NCBI GenBank assembly: GCA_002633005.1
Contig: NMRA01000563.1
Coordinates: forward strand, 62,001-126,000
DNA length: 64,000 nt
Source of the DNA: Phoronis australis
Lineage: Eukaryota; Phoronida; Phoronidae
Direction: 5' to 3'
Part shown: positions 21,922 to 51,700 of the stretch, piece by piece
How positions within the stretch are numbered: position 1 is the first letter of the stretch
Layout of the letters: each line of letters begins with the position of its first letter
Made by a program: the position numbers and the translations under genes
The notes under the pieces: model-generated
The model's database searches: none
What the model saw: the letters and a program-made list of their open reading frames with translations, nothing else
Told to the model about the DNA's origin: nothing

Positions 21922-23764
21922 AGCATTTGATTTATTGACAACACTCGCGCACGGCTCTTCTTGTGACTTTTAGCAGCATGGCCATAAATAATACCGGCTT
22001 CGAACAGTTGGCTGCCATCATTGAACTCAGGCAGTTGGGACGAAGTCTGCTCGAGGGTGCGTTTGTTGGCCAGCGTCTTTCGATATGACGTCGAATATTT
22101 TTTTTTTTAAAATACCCGTTTAAGTTAAAAAGGTTACTTAAAGCTGCTACAAACTCACGTTTCGTAAAAAATGAAATTTGACTTAAGAGAAGTGATTTCT
22201 GGACAGTCCGTCATTGATTTTCATTTGAACATTTACTAGACTATGCTCGGCTTCATTGTGAAACGACCTGCAGTCACACTGCTAGCCAACTTCGGTGTCA
22301 AGCAAAATCGAGCTGCTAGTTCTTTCTAACTACATAAATCGCCCGTAATTTGACTAAGGAATAACTTAGGCCCAGTCAAGTTCATAACCGTTTAAGTATT
22401 TTAGTCAAAAGTCTGTGACGGATATTTTCCGCCAATCATATTCACATGGGGCACAGCAGTCAGACCCCGTAAAATGGCATGAAAACAACGTACGCAATTA
22501 CTTAGATGGATGAAATTCTTGAAATCATGGACGTGGGGTCAATTCGACCAAACGTAAGGTCTTTCCTTTGAAGACGGTCATTTGATATCTAAACAAGCAA
22601 AAGAAAGGAACCGACAATAATTTTAGAAAAAAGTTGTTTGAAGGAAAAATTGAAATGATGCTTTACACATGTTCCGCAACATGTATGCTGACAGCTGTTC
22701 TACCACGTTTAAGCACATCTGTTGTGAATCAAAACAATACATCTTTCAAAGAAAATTGCGGTTTTTCGCGGGCCGTAAAATATGTTTACAAACCAATTGG
22801 CATTTGGTCCAAGATCGTTGACATTTGGGGCAAAATATCTTTGGTGTATTTTATGTAAAATATACAACGGATTAAACAACACTCGTTGATTTAAAAACTA
22901 GTTACTATTACAGGAGGATGTCCCGAGTGTTTTCCGCCAGTTGGCGGAGCTTGCGCCTGTTTGTTTGCATTGCGGTTTGCTTGAAAGTTGCTATTGGATC
23001 TCTGACTAATAGTCCTGTGTAGAGTAACCATCCGCCATGGAAGAGACACCTGTTTATCTACATTCTGAACAAAAGATAAATAGATAACAGCAAAATTGTG
23101 TGAAAAGTATTATTTGAACATGAATTTCGTGTACAAAGTTCCTACAGAGTATCGTGCTGATATGGGAAAATTTCTTTCAAAATAGTTCTTTGTTTTCGTA
23201 GTTGCGTATGAACACAACATATAGTGCGGAAGCCATCTTGCATTTACCGTCGATGACACTGGAGAAAGAATTCACTGACAGGTGAATAAGATTTACAGTA
23301 AAATTCAACAGGACGCACTTATTGTGTAATTATATGTTTTGTTTTAAAAGGAAATACTTTTAAAATATGAATACCGTGATGGCGTTGTCAAACTACCCAT
23401 CACCCGTTCATAAATAAGCGAATGTGTGTTATGGGCAAAGTGCGCTGGACGAGAACGGTCGACACTACGAGTACGACTCGAGTACGAAATGTTCCATATT
23501 TTCTCATTTGCATGATCTTAGTGATTCCCGTCCTAATACAATTTTTTAATGTCTAATCCCTGTTTCTCTAGGTGAAGTCTCTTCTAACTAGCTGACGGTT
23601 GCACTGTGTGTCACTTGGTTAAGAAGCAATGAAAGTTTACTGAGGATCTTGTGACTGTCTAATTGTCTTAGGCTTTGCTAGTCACCAACATCACGACATA
23701 GGACTACGGAGAGGGAGAAATGGAATTTGCTACTCCTGTTTGGTGTGATAGTTATCCGTCATAA

Positions 23765-39507
<15,743 letters not shown>

Positions 39508-41555
39508 CGATTAGGTCAAGGGGTTTGGCGTCATGACGGCAGCTACTGAGAGTGTAAGAACGTGACGTTGAAATCCTGCAGGCCATTTACTAAGGAGCAA
39601 GTATTACTGACTATGTGCTGTGATGAAACTGTGTTTCAGTTGGTTTTGTTGTTTGTCCACATATTTTCAGTGAGAATGCGTTGTGCCGCCTTTCAATGCC
39701 ATTCACAAACTTATCCGGAACTTTCAAGCTACAGTGATGACAAATCACACGTGTTATTTGATTCATTTTTCCATGTGTCTTATGAGTAAGTTACTTAACT
39801 TTGGTGCAAAATGCTCTTTAAGTATACCACTCTTCACCACGAAGTTAGGTCTTCTTAAAGTAAAGTGTGGGTCCCCATGAACTGGGTGTACTTGGGGTTA
39901 TGACAGATAGTTTGTTTTAATACAGTTAAAACTGTTCCATCAAAGTTCATAAATGGCAAAAAGGACTCGTTTGTGTTTGGCATATACTGGCAGTGCCCTT
40001 CTGCATGTCTCTTTCATGTGTGCGTTGTGTGTTTCCATGACATCTCTTGTTAATTTGCGGCCCTTGATCAAATCTTCAAACTTAAACTCAGATTCTACAG
40101 TGCATTTTCTACAACTCTGGTCACTGATCTTGGTGTTAATCATAGCTGAAGGCCAGTGAGGCTAGAAAAAAATCAAGTTTGAGTTTGAATTCAGAGGTTG
40201 AATCTTGGGCATAGATAGTACAATACCCATTTGGAATTTCTCTATTAAGAATTGTTTGAGTCTGTAAGTGATTTTAGTGCCAAAGTCAATTTTTTAAGAA
40301 CCTGGCCTTCGGCCAAATAATCAGTGATATCCTGAATAACTGTTACTTACTACTGCACATTGTACGACTCGTTACTTGAAGCCTCTTAACGTGGTGTATG
40401 TTGATTATAAATGCTTGAGTTAAACTCTTTATTCAGTTACACAATTGTTTGTTATTTCTGTAACGACTGTGTACTGCAACTTTAATTAATATATTTTTCC
40501 TGAAAATTAATTTGCTTCAATTTGTAGACTGTGTCTGGTTGGATTGTTTTCTGTTGTGTGCTTTCTTTACTAACACATCCTTATTGCTCCTTATGGCCAG
40601 TCAGTAGAGAAGCTAGCGATGGTTGTTCAGTTACTGTGCTGTGTTACCTTAAGACCAGGTCTGTTGTCATGGTGATGGCAACAACTTAAGATATAGTAGT
40701 TGTGCAGTCATATGGTTACTTCAGATTATTTCGTGAGCTTTTGCATAAACCAATGACATTAACTAGGTGCCTGAGAATTAACCTTTCAGTCTTTCAATAA
40801 CTGGCTTGCTGATTTTGCTCACAATGAAACTGTTAATTAATTACCGACATAAACGTGAAAAAAACTAGGCTTTTACTTTGAAGCCGGGCTGATGTAGTCT
40901 GTCCCAGTATGGATTAGCATGCAAAGTTACTTCTCGTTGTATTCACCGGCACTCATAATCTAGTTTGAAGTCTAAGTAGATCACATGCTATGTGGTGCGC
41001 AGATGGTCTTTATATGTGTTTCTAACCTTTGTTCATTGTGCTGGCTTGGTAACATTGTTTTGCTTATTAGTAGTCGACAGTAATTGAACAGTACATCGCT
41101 AGTGTGTAGATGTAGTTAGCATGCTGTAGTCATGACTTGGTAGAACACAGTAAACTTCTCTCGTGTGGGAGTACAGTTTAAAGGGTCACTTAACTCAGTT
41201 TTGTGCATTAAACGATAATATTTAACTAAAGTTGGTCACTTATGCGATTGGAAGTGGCCTTCTCACATTGATTAGAGTAAGGTTTGGCTGTACCATGTTC
41301 ACCCGGGGTTTTCAGTGGACTGATGTAGTTGGAAACTTTATATTTCAAGGATTTGCATCTCAGAAAAAGTTGCGAAAAAAATCTGTTAATGCACAGAACT
41401 GAGTTCTTGGCCCCTTCAGTGTAAATATTGATTGTCCGATTCACGTGTATGTCTGTTGTTGACTACACCACAGTGAAATAGTGCCCATCATGTTAAAAGT
41501 CATGTTCATCTAGTGGTAGTAGGCCAGCTCTTGAGACTGTCACAAATTAACTGTC

Positions 41556-41561
41556 AATAAA
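41556..41561 (+). terminator. candidate polyadenylation signal for CDKL
   Basis: An AATAAA about 2 kb past the CDKL stop codon. It is a candidate only, because AATAAA is frequent in AT-rich sequence. Confidence 0.25.
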
Positions 41562-43139
41562 GTTGAATCTTTATGAATATAGGAGAAATTGAGTTAGTGC
41601 TAAAACAGCGGGGCAGTGTACTGTAAACTCCTATTTATTGACCAGGTATAGGTTGATCATAATTACATGGTCGTCATTATTTAAGTATTGCTGTGTTAAA
41701 CTACATTATGCAGCTTGGGCGTGTTGATTAATTAGCCTAGTCTCTTTGAGTGAATGCCAGATCTAGAGCTCAGCCTCTTAATACATGGTGATATCTCCTG
41801 AAGACTTGTATATTCTTGCTAAATTTATAGGAAACTAATGCTTGAACACACCACAAGACCCTGTTTCATGAAACTTGTCTTCGCTCATAAGTCTGAAGGG
41901 GAAGATTACTTTGTATGTTACTTATTCTGAAAATTCTTATGAATCCAAAAAGTTGATTTTTATAAAAAAAACTCAATTTGTCAAACTGGAGGTGTGGCGC
42001 TGTGGGCATTTCGCACAATGCAAGGAAGTGATTGAATTGCTATTGTGTTGGTTTTACCCATTCCTGACATCATTGCTCGAGTGCATTGTCTTGTTGTTAT
42101 GCACCGGAGCTGAGATTGGAAATTGACAGACCTCTTGAGATTGAGCTCAGATATCAGAACGGAAAAGCAAGAGAACAATAGTTGTTTGAAACAGCTGGAA
42201 TTGACAGAACTTAGTTACTGCACCACACTTCCAGTGTGAAGAATTACTATTTTTATTCATTTCCCAATTATTGAACTTTACTACAAAATGTTAAGAATAC
42301 CTTTATAGTGAGTGAAGTGTGCCAACTGGATCACAAATACCTTAAGAAAATATAACGTTGCCCTTCAAGTTACTTAGCATTGACAGCTGTGTGCAACAGT
42401 TGGAGATGTGTCAAGTCACAATGTTGCTGTGTCTGTGGCTTTCATGAAGCGAGGCGTTCGTCTTAGAGCTGATTTGTCTCTTAATTACAGTTTAAATTGG
42501 ACCAAGTCGTTATTTATTTCATGCTTAGCACGTAGTGAAGCAATGTTAGTGCAATAAATAATGAAAAAGTACAATTCATCTGACTGGATGAGAAAAAAAT
42601 CTAAATCTATGAACAGTTTTAATGTGGGTTGTAAATACTTGATAGATGTTTGTGCATGGTCTTATGTATCAAAGTGTGGTCTCTTGCAGTTGTGAATGTT
42701 GGTTATATTATGTCATGTCATAGTTTTGATTCTAGGTTTGAACAGTTTTTGCCTGCAGAAATTTATTTACACATCAAAACATATTTTAGCCCATTGTCTC
42801 TTAGTTGTGAAGTGTTGGGTTACTACCCATGTGAAGAAGCATTTCTGAATGTTTCATCATTTGACTTTGTTGGTATAGATAGTCATGTCTCAGAACAGCG
42901 TTTTGAAAGCTTGATATTTCACCTTATTTTCACTTTTGATGTTGTCCAAAGGGTTTATGGCCCCTGACCTTTGACCTTGCAATTTGGTCAACAACTTACT
43001 GTATTCCGTTTTTGTGAAGCTGTGTGTCTATCTCTGTATTTCTGGTATCTCTTATTCATGATCAGTATTTGCTTTTGACCCAGATGCATTGGTACTTCAT
43101 TGAAAGCTTTTAGATATTTATTGTGTAACAATTTCAAGT

Positions 43140-43218
43140 GGGCATGGCTATTGTCCTGTGTGACAATATGGATATTGTCCTGTTTGACAATATGACTATT
43201 GTCCCGTGTGACAATATC
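43140..43218. repeat. short palindromic tandem repeat x3
   Basis: Three imperfect copies containing TATTGTCC-TGTGTGACAATA, in which ATTGTC and GACAAT are inverted repeats able to form a small hairpin per unit. Confidence 0.8.
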
Positions 43219-45303
43219 CGTTATGAGTTCTACTTAACAATCATGAAGTTTTTTCATCACATTACTTTTATTGGAAAAGGTATATATACATATATATAAA
43301 TATATGACATGTAAAATAATTGTGTGAAAATTCTGTTTTAAACTGGTTTACATTGTAATTAAAGTGATTAATTATAAATATAATCAATTTTAAGCTGTGT
43401 GTGCCTGCATTTGTGAGTCGACCTGGAGTAATTCCTGTTAAACAGAGACGAACCTCGTTATAGACTGAAGCACTGGTGAAGTGTTAGTTAATGTAATATA
43501 GGTAAAAACCAATACTGTGCTAAAATGATGGACGGTATTCACGTGATCCCAGTAAAAACTGCAATTTTACACAAGTAGAGGAATAATTACAGAACTACAC
43601 CCCCTCGTCATTTGTGCTTTAAATTTTTGACTGCTGTTGCCAACAAGCACTTAAAGTTTAGTTGCAAACATGATTTATTCTGTCTTGAATATCCATTGCA
43701 TTCAGTTTCTAACACAAAGATAATGCAGCACAGATACTAGATAATTGGCTTAAATCGACTTATTTCATGATTTTAGAAAGTGGATGGTTGTGGTACATGA
43801 TCATGGCTGTTCAAATGTAATAAATACATAAATTTCAGTCAGTCTGGTTCATGTACTAGACATGTACACACTGCTCAGATGGGCCCATTGTACTGATCAC
43901 CCGGAACCTTGTGCTTTTATGCTTTATTCATATATAATTAAAACCAAGCTGAGGACCTACAGATCTGACTCGAGGGTCTAGAAGTGTGCCCCAGTGGGAC
44001 TCAAACCTACAAACTTAAGTAGAAGAAGTGGAATACTTATTATATTATACATCTGATTAGAATGCAATAAACTTGCTCGAGGTGGAAAAATAGATAAACA
44101 GTTGTGGGTCACAAAATGGTAAAGGATGATGCCTTGCCTTGAGAGTTGTACAGCTTTTGCACAGACACAATCGCAATGAAACCAACTTTAAAATTTCTCT
44201 TGAGAAATTTGACACTGTACTGTGGGTTATAGTACAAATTAGTAGCCCATTAGGTACTATAGAATGGACTAACAAAATGAAAATTGATTTATCACAGTGG
44301 TAAAAAGTTTTCAGTTAAAATATCACCCTGCCTTCTAATTACAATAGCACAGTAGATTGGAAGACGAAAATGGACTCCAGTACACTCGACTTTTATGTAG
44401 AGACATGCCAAATTTTAGATCAACAAGGTTAAGATAGCACACTACTTCCATCAAGACTACAAGCTCTCTATCAATGTGGGAAACATATACTTGAACCTCT
44501 TGAACTTTTAGACCTATCTTGACTTAGGACATATACTTGATTTAGTAATAGAACCAGAGGTCTTAAAATGATCATATTTTAGCCTGACATGCTCACAAAT
44601 CAATATGACAAAGCCTGCAATCACACACAATACAGGGCAACAGCTCAAACACTTGCCTTGAAAAAGGTAAAACAATGAGAATACCTTGCACCACTTCACG
44701 AACACTAAATTCTTACTATGTAACCACCAGACAGAATAGTTAAACTACACTCTGGGGGTGCCTTACGTCCACACTGAACATACTTCAAGACAAGAACTCT
44801 GGGAATACCCTTCTGCATGAACCTGATCCCAAATCCTGAACCCTTCAGAGGGTTAGCGCATGTTTATCTCTAGTACAAGGAATGTAAATGCCACATTTAT
44901 AAACATCTAAAATGTATTAATCTCTAAGGAGATCCATTCAAAGGGCCAATATAGGTTTAAGTCTATATATGGGTCACAGATGGCACCTCTATACAGGAGC
45001 ATCATGTAATACCTTAAAGCTTGAATAACAATACTTGACTTATAGCTTTCTATAAGACAGCTAAATGGCCATTTTCTTCATAGTCACTCCCAAAGATTCA
45101 AAATCATGAAATATTGGTCAATCTATCCAAAAACTTTATGGCTTTTAGACATTCTTCTTTACTTGTTAAGGTCTCAAACCATTTTTCTATCATAGCATGA
45201 AAGGCTTGATATAAACTTCATGTGGCTCAGAAAAATTGTTTCTATTTCCATTTTAGCCAGTGAGTGCAAAGAAAATGCCCCATTAAAGTATGGTTTTCAT
45301 CAG

Positions 45304-45769
45304 CTATGTAATTGTCATAGTAGATTCAATAGCATCATCGGTGGATTCAGTCATTAAAACTCCCTGAGTACTGACGGGCCTTACAGGTGGCGCACTCTCG
45401 TGGTTCGACTCAACACTAGATGTTCTCTTCCTACACTCCTGCAGTTCAGTAAGTTCTGAAGCCAGACTCTGCTGAGAAGGTCTTGTAGCTAAGCAAGGAA
45501 CGCTACGCACCGACCGTGAGGACACAGACTCCTTGTGGTTTTCACTCTCCGTCATCACGTCATTGTCTGTCCCAGAGTTGATGACATACTCTCGTGGAAT
45601 GCTACCGGCACGTGATGGAGATGGGCTGACCCGTCCCCTGTTTTTGTATTTGTTGACTATGATGAATGACACAATGATAGCAGTCAGCATAAGGCACCCC
45701 CCGAGCACCACACCCACTATCAACCCAGAGGAGAAGATTGGGGAAGCTTCCACAGGGGGGTCAATTTTC
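45304..45769 (-). CDS. CIROP-like: protease terminal exon: TM helix and cytoplasmic tail
   Basis: It follows a TTTGTAG acceptor. It encodes RKIDPPVEASPIF, then the hydrophobic SGLIVGVVLGGCLMLTAIIV and SFIIVN, the stop-transfer KYKNRGR, and a Ser/Thr/Glu-rich tail ending STMTIT. Small GxxxG-like residues in the helix may support dimerisation (inference). Confidence 0.9.
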
Positions 45770-48700
45770 CTACAAACAAACAGCTGTGAATTAATTTACA
45801 AGCATCATTCAATCAGACATATTGCAACACAAATTTACTACGCCATTCACAGCCAACTATACATGATACCTGGATAGATGAATAAAATGAACTTGCTGTA
45901 CATGGTAAAATCACAAGAACAACGTGCAGCATTGGTATGAGCCCAACATGTGCATTGCATACAGCAGGGAGGATCATTATCTTAGACAGTAAAGGGAGCA
46001 AAGCTAGTCAACTTAAAATAACCTCCAGGAGGCACAAAGCAAGTCAGCAATGCTCTCCTCAATAGGAACGCACCCGCCACCTGTAATCATGATTCTTCAA
46101 GCAGTTTGGCAGTTAGAGAGGCAGACGACAAAGAACGAACACAAAAAATGATGCAAAGAGTACCAAAATTGCTACTAGAGGACTCCACAGTATGTGGATC
46201 TGTCCCAAAATCCCAGTCAGTTGTACTGTCTTAAATAGGAATGCATATCAAATTTCATGAAGGATCTTGGTAAATATTGAGACACAGGCACAGGCAAAAA
46301 ATGCCTCTAGTGGACATCACAGTAGGCGGACCCATCCAAAAAAAACCATCAGCCGTGGTCTTATTAGTAGGAGCACAGTTGTCAATTTTCATGATGATCC
46401 TCGATCGGTTTGGCTGACACACCAAAAATCAGGCTCAAAAAATAATACAAATAACCATCATGTGGTGTACAATACAATGAAAGTGTCTATCAATGGGAAG
46501 GCAAGATGGTCTATTTTATAGAGTCCTACTAACTTAATTTCATGAAAATTCATCAAGGAGCCATAAAGGCAGAGAAAAACTTATAACAAAAATTGCCATA
46601 AGGGAACACAACAGTAGTCAAATAGAGAATAGTAAAAATGGTCACTAGGTGAAACAGATTACATCAAATACATTCTGAAAACAGAAAGGCAACGTTGTTT
46701 CCTTAACAGATAACTATTTACCATCCTTAAAGGAAGTCCAAAGATATAGAGGGAAATGTGTTGCTACTAGGATACATCAGAAAACTGCCAACGTGCATTG
46801 TCTCATACATAGGAATACAACGTATTTCGCAAAAATCCTGCAAGGAGTTTAGGAGATATAGCCACAAATGCAAAAAACTGCCAATTGGGAGAGCCACAGT
46901 AATCACCCTGTGCCACGTTAAATCCTGCAAAAGGCTTAGAAGATAAAGCCACAAACAGCAGACAGAAATGACCGCAATATACAACCACATAAATATATGT
47001 GGCCGCATAAAAAGTATATATATACATATGTGTATGGAATAATAAATGAGACTGAATTAGGCACTAAGATGTCTTGACTAAAAATTAAACACCAAGTCAT
47101 GTATACGAAACAAACTGGAATGAGGTCACATGTTCCTTAATTTATTCCTGTTCACAAATTTAACAAAACTGAAACAGCACTTTATGAAATATGCTATATT
47201 GTGTACTACAATCATGGTGGTTATGACTACAACCATGGTGGTTATGACTACAATCATGGTGGTTATGACTACAACCATGGTGGTTATGACTACAACCATG
47301 GTGGTTATGACTACAACTATGGTGGTTATGACTACAACCATGGTGGTTATGACTACAACCATGGTGGTTATGACTACAATCATGGTGGTTATGACTACAA
47401 TCATGGTGGTTATGACTACAAGACCAACCTGACAGACGAGGCTGTAAATGTCCACTGTCCTTCATACAGGGTGAGTGTCATGTTGCCAGCAGAAACATAG
47501 GAGGATAGAACAGTCACAACTTCAGCAGGAGAACGAGCTGAAATTTTGTAGCAGACATTGTGATGCAGCTAACACTGAGGTCACATTCATGAATGAAGGG
47601 AAGAATAAATGACTTGCTACACACATCATACTATAACACAAAGAGTATGACTTAATTCAGAGGAAACTTTTTGAATGTGTGATTTTTTAACAATAAAATT
47701 TCTCATATTTTAACACAAGTGCAAGGACCTGAAATTCACAAAAGGAAACTAAGAACACACATGTGAGCGTCTCGCGATATTTTGAAAAATCCCCTCTAAG
47801 CTGCAATTTGTGGACAATGATCCCAGGTATGAGCATGGCACTCTACATACATTTGCTTTCATTCTTCAATCTCTCAAGCAACCAACAAAATGGTATAAGT
47901 AGTGTTTTTTCATTCATGAAAAAGTATACACAGCTGTCTGGAAACAACTGCCATGAAAATCTTCGAGATGCAAATAATTGTTAAAATATCCCTCTTTCAA
48001 TGTTTCTCATTTTTAAAGGCTTATTAGACTGCAGCAAATGTTTGCAAACAACAACTATTACATCGTATATAAACTATTTTTGTTGAGATATGACAAAATT
48101 ACCTCTACTACATCATGTCTCAAAATCTTTTACCATACATATTTGTTGCTTAAACACAGTTATTATATTTCAATGAATACCTCACCAACTCTAATAGAGG
48201 CAGCTGGTGACAGTCACAAGGTAAAACATGCAGGGAAATAGGTAAAAATTACACAATTTTGCAGAAATGTAGCCCAGGTTCGTTAAAATTACAAGAGCAA
48301 CAGCAAGCGTTGAAATTCACCCACAAATGCACCACAAATGGTGTGCTTTTAGAGGTGTTAATTTATATCATAAACATGGCCACTAGATGGCATTAAATAC
48401 AATGAACCCATCCGAAAACAGGAACATGTCATCTTTTTTATAGCTATTTACCAAATTTTATAAAAATCCACCAAGAAACTTCAGAGAAACAAGAAAATGG
48501 AAAAAATGAAATTGCCATTAGGGGGCACAGCCTTTGTCGGATCTGTGTGAAAGTCATTGTCGTCCATTGTCAACTTCATGTAAATGCACTCACTAAATTT
48601 AATAAAGATCCCGCAGAGGATTAAGGGGATACAGGCACAAAAAAAAACTGCCACTAGGAGGCTCCACAGTAACTGGGGTCATCAGAAAACCATTGTTAAC

Positions 48701-51700
48701 TGTCCTCCTCACACTAAGAACATATATGCCAATCATCCTTAAAGAAGTTTGATTGATAGCAGGGCAGACGCCAAAAACTGACTAGACAAAAATAAAATAT
48801 GGCCACTAGATGGTGCAAAATACGTTGAATCCATCTGAAAACAGGAATTTGTCACCATTTCTTTAATAAAAGCTGTTTACCAAACACCATGAAAATCCAT
48901 CAAGGAACTTCAGAGAAACACAGAAAAACGGAAAAAAGTGAGTTTGCCACTAGGAGGCACCGTATTTGTCAGATCTGTCTGAAAGTCGTCTTCTGTTGTC
49001 AACTTCATATAAATACACTTGCTAACTAAATTTCATAAAGATCCTGCAAAGGGCTTAGGAGATACAGCTGTGGGCGCAAAAAACAAAACTGCCACTAGGA
49101 GGCGCCACAATAGTCAAAGCTGTTAAATCATTGTCAACAGTCGTCCTCTTCAGTATGGACATCTACAACAATTTTCATAACCATCCTTAGAGTGGTATGG
49201 TAAATAGAGGGGCGGATGTTAATAATGACTCGAAAATAGTAAAAATGGCCAATAGATGGTGCAAAATGCCTCCAATCCATCTGAAAACGGGAGGATAGCG
49301 TCATCTCGTTAATAGATGCCTATGTGCAAAATTTCATGGAAATCGGTTGAAGACTTTTGAAGATATAGAACATACACTAGGGAGCACAGTGGTTTGGGTT
49401 GGTCTGAAGCTCATCATCCTTTGTTGTCAGCCCCATAGGAACACACCTGCCTAATTTCAATAAGGGGTTTAGGAGATTCAGCCCCATAGGAACACACCTG
49501 CCTAATTTCAATAAGGGGTTTAGGAGATTCAGCCCCATAGGAACACACCTGCCTAATTTCAATAAGGGGTTTAGGAGATTCAGCCCCATAGGAACACACC
49601 TGCCTCATTTCAATAAGGGGTTTAGGAGATTCAGCCCCATAGGAACACACCTGCCTCATTTCAATAAGGGGTTTAGGAGATTCAGCCGCAGATGACGGAC
49701 ACTCAGACAGATATGACGGATATGTGGGCGCATAAAAATGAAAATTGTGAAGGAAAAATAGCAATATCCGATTCACTTAATTGTTGAAGATTTTGAAAAA
49801 AAATAAGCAGTAACTGCATATGGCGCACAAATTGGGTTACGAGTGAATTGGATAAAACACTGACAGAAAAAGTTTGACTTGAAATCTTACTAGTCCTCTA
49901 AAACAGAGATTCCGACAATGTATTGAGAGTAAATCTCACTTACCCGTGTTCTCAGAAGGTAGGATATCAAAAATCACAAGAACACTCCCTTTCTGGAGCA
50001 GTAGGTTGACAATCTGTGTTGACTTCACTTGTGTAACCAAGATGACTTCATCAACAAATGCATTTTGAAAGTCTTTAACTAGTTCAGGATCCCCTACTAG
50101 ACTGTCGTAATCTGCATCTTTAAATGTCACTTCAGCTCTGACAGGGGGCGCTAGTGTTGGGCGTGAGGTAATATCAGTCGATGACACTGGTGCAGCTGTA
50201 AGGAAAGTGTAGAATTAATATGAAGAACTGAGAATACATTGTCATCCAAAAACAATCTCTTTCTAGCTGTGAGGTAAAGAAAAGTAAAGGCTTTATCTTT
50301 ATTTATAAAATAAGACTTAGGGCTAGTCACTTTCTATGTTCTAACAAATACCTGAAGTTGATGAATGAGTTGTAGTGTCATCACTGTTGCCAGTGGCAAC
50401 AGTTGGCGGGCTAACTGTGTTGGTGGATGAAGTAGTAGTTGTGGTAACCAGAGGGTCAACGCACAATATGCCCTCTTTTGGGCAAACGAGGGATCCATTA
50501 TATCCTGGTACCTGAAAAAGAATAACTATGAATATTACATTCTGACATGAAGGCTATTAAAACACTAGATAACGAGAACGATCGGTGTCGGAGAGGTGTG
50601 AAGGAAGCAATCTAAGAAATGCGTGTGGGACCAGGTTGTGAGATATCTCCCAGCTTGTATGTCACGTGACCCCAGCGGTTACAAGCTAATCCCTCTGGTA
50701 GACAACCTTGTGAGGGGGCCACAACATCCTGTTAATGGGCATTACAATAACTAGTATTATTAAGGTAGGTGGATACACAAAAAAATTAATTTTGACTGTT
50801 TTTTACATTTTCATATCATCCTAATCTTTAATTCTTGATGCACAGTATACTGAAGAAAAATAAAATCATTCTGAAAATCCAAAGTTGTTTTTTTAGCTAT
50901 ATTTGACCAAACCTCAGTAAGTCATATGGCTTGAATGCTCACCAGCTCAGTGATTGACAACTGGGGCGGAGCTTATATACAAGGACACTAGCTCTAATCT
51001 AACCCTGTCAACAAGCATTGCGTAACCAGGCAATCGAGAGTGCTGTACCAGCTGATATTGGTGTTGTAGCAAGACCAAGAATAAAACAATTCTATTTTTG
51101 ACCATGTGAAAGTTAGTAGTGAAATGGTGAACTAGCTCCTGTTCCGAGCCTGAGCCTGTTTGTCTATCTGCAAAAAAATTAAGTTGAGTACGCCAAGCCC
51201 TACCGAAGCCATCACTGCACTCAGCTTGAGGAGTCCGTGCAGAAATTGTGTATGTATAAGAGAAGTCGGTAATATAAGGTCAGTTGTCTTGCGAGAGGAC
51301 GCTGAGTGTCGACGTGGGTGGTGTTGCACGATTCGGTGAGAGTGCATACACGCGCTGTGAAGACAAGCCGCGCGCGCGACACATGGACAACTACATGCCG
51401 TCAGAGTAGAGTCTTCGCAGATAAACCGTGCTTCTGTGCTGGGAACGTGCCGTGGAGAAACTAGGCTGTCAAACCCAGAGGATTTTTAACTTGCCACTGG
51501 CCGTAACCCAAAGAATTAGAGAAATGACCCAGTGTTCAACATAACAAAAAATTTTCTAGTGCATAGATTCAAACGTAACCCTGAATTAAAACTCATGATA
51601 TTATACGATTTTAGAGGAAAGCAATATAAGAAACTTTAGTAACTTGAGAATCTCACCCAAGCGGCGCTATTTGCGCAGAAAGTGATATTTTCTTATCCCA

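Larger units (their letters stand above)
18347..23764. other. intergenic interval between MAP4K and CDKL genes
   Basis: It presumably holds the MAP4K 3'UTR (an AATAAA occurs at 19412-19417), a 27-nt minisatellite (19842-20057), an unrecognised ORF (21304-21930) and the CDKL promoter and 5'UTR toward 23764. I see no further exon that I can defend. Confidence 0.6.
39508..45303. other. convergent intergenic/3'UTR interval between CDKL (+) and the metalloprotease (-)
   Basis: No coding exon recognised. It presumably includes both 3'UTRs; an AATAAA lies at 41556-41561 on the plus strand. A short palindromic repeat (43140-43218) and an AT-rich TA run (about 43280-43310) also occur. Confidence 0.65.
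47538..49943 (-). other. intron of the protease gene
   Basis: It contains copy 5 of the modular dispersed repeat (48291-49737), including a 51-nt satellite (49428-49682). No exon recognised. Confidence 0.75.

Noticed and set aside
47126..47500. Gly/Tyr/Asn- and Met/Val/Thr-repeat proteins
   Set aside because: Open frames come from a 21-nt minisatellite; only the minus-strand exon 47429-47537 beside it has splice and homology support.
49377..49776. LLNPLLKLGRCVPMG- and ESPKPLIEMRQVCSYG-repeat proteins
   Set aside because: Product of the 51-nt satellite inside a transposable element; unit length divisible by three keeps the frames open.
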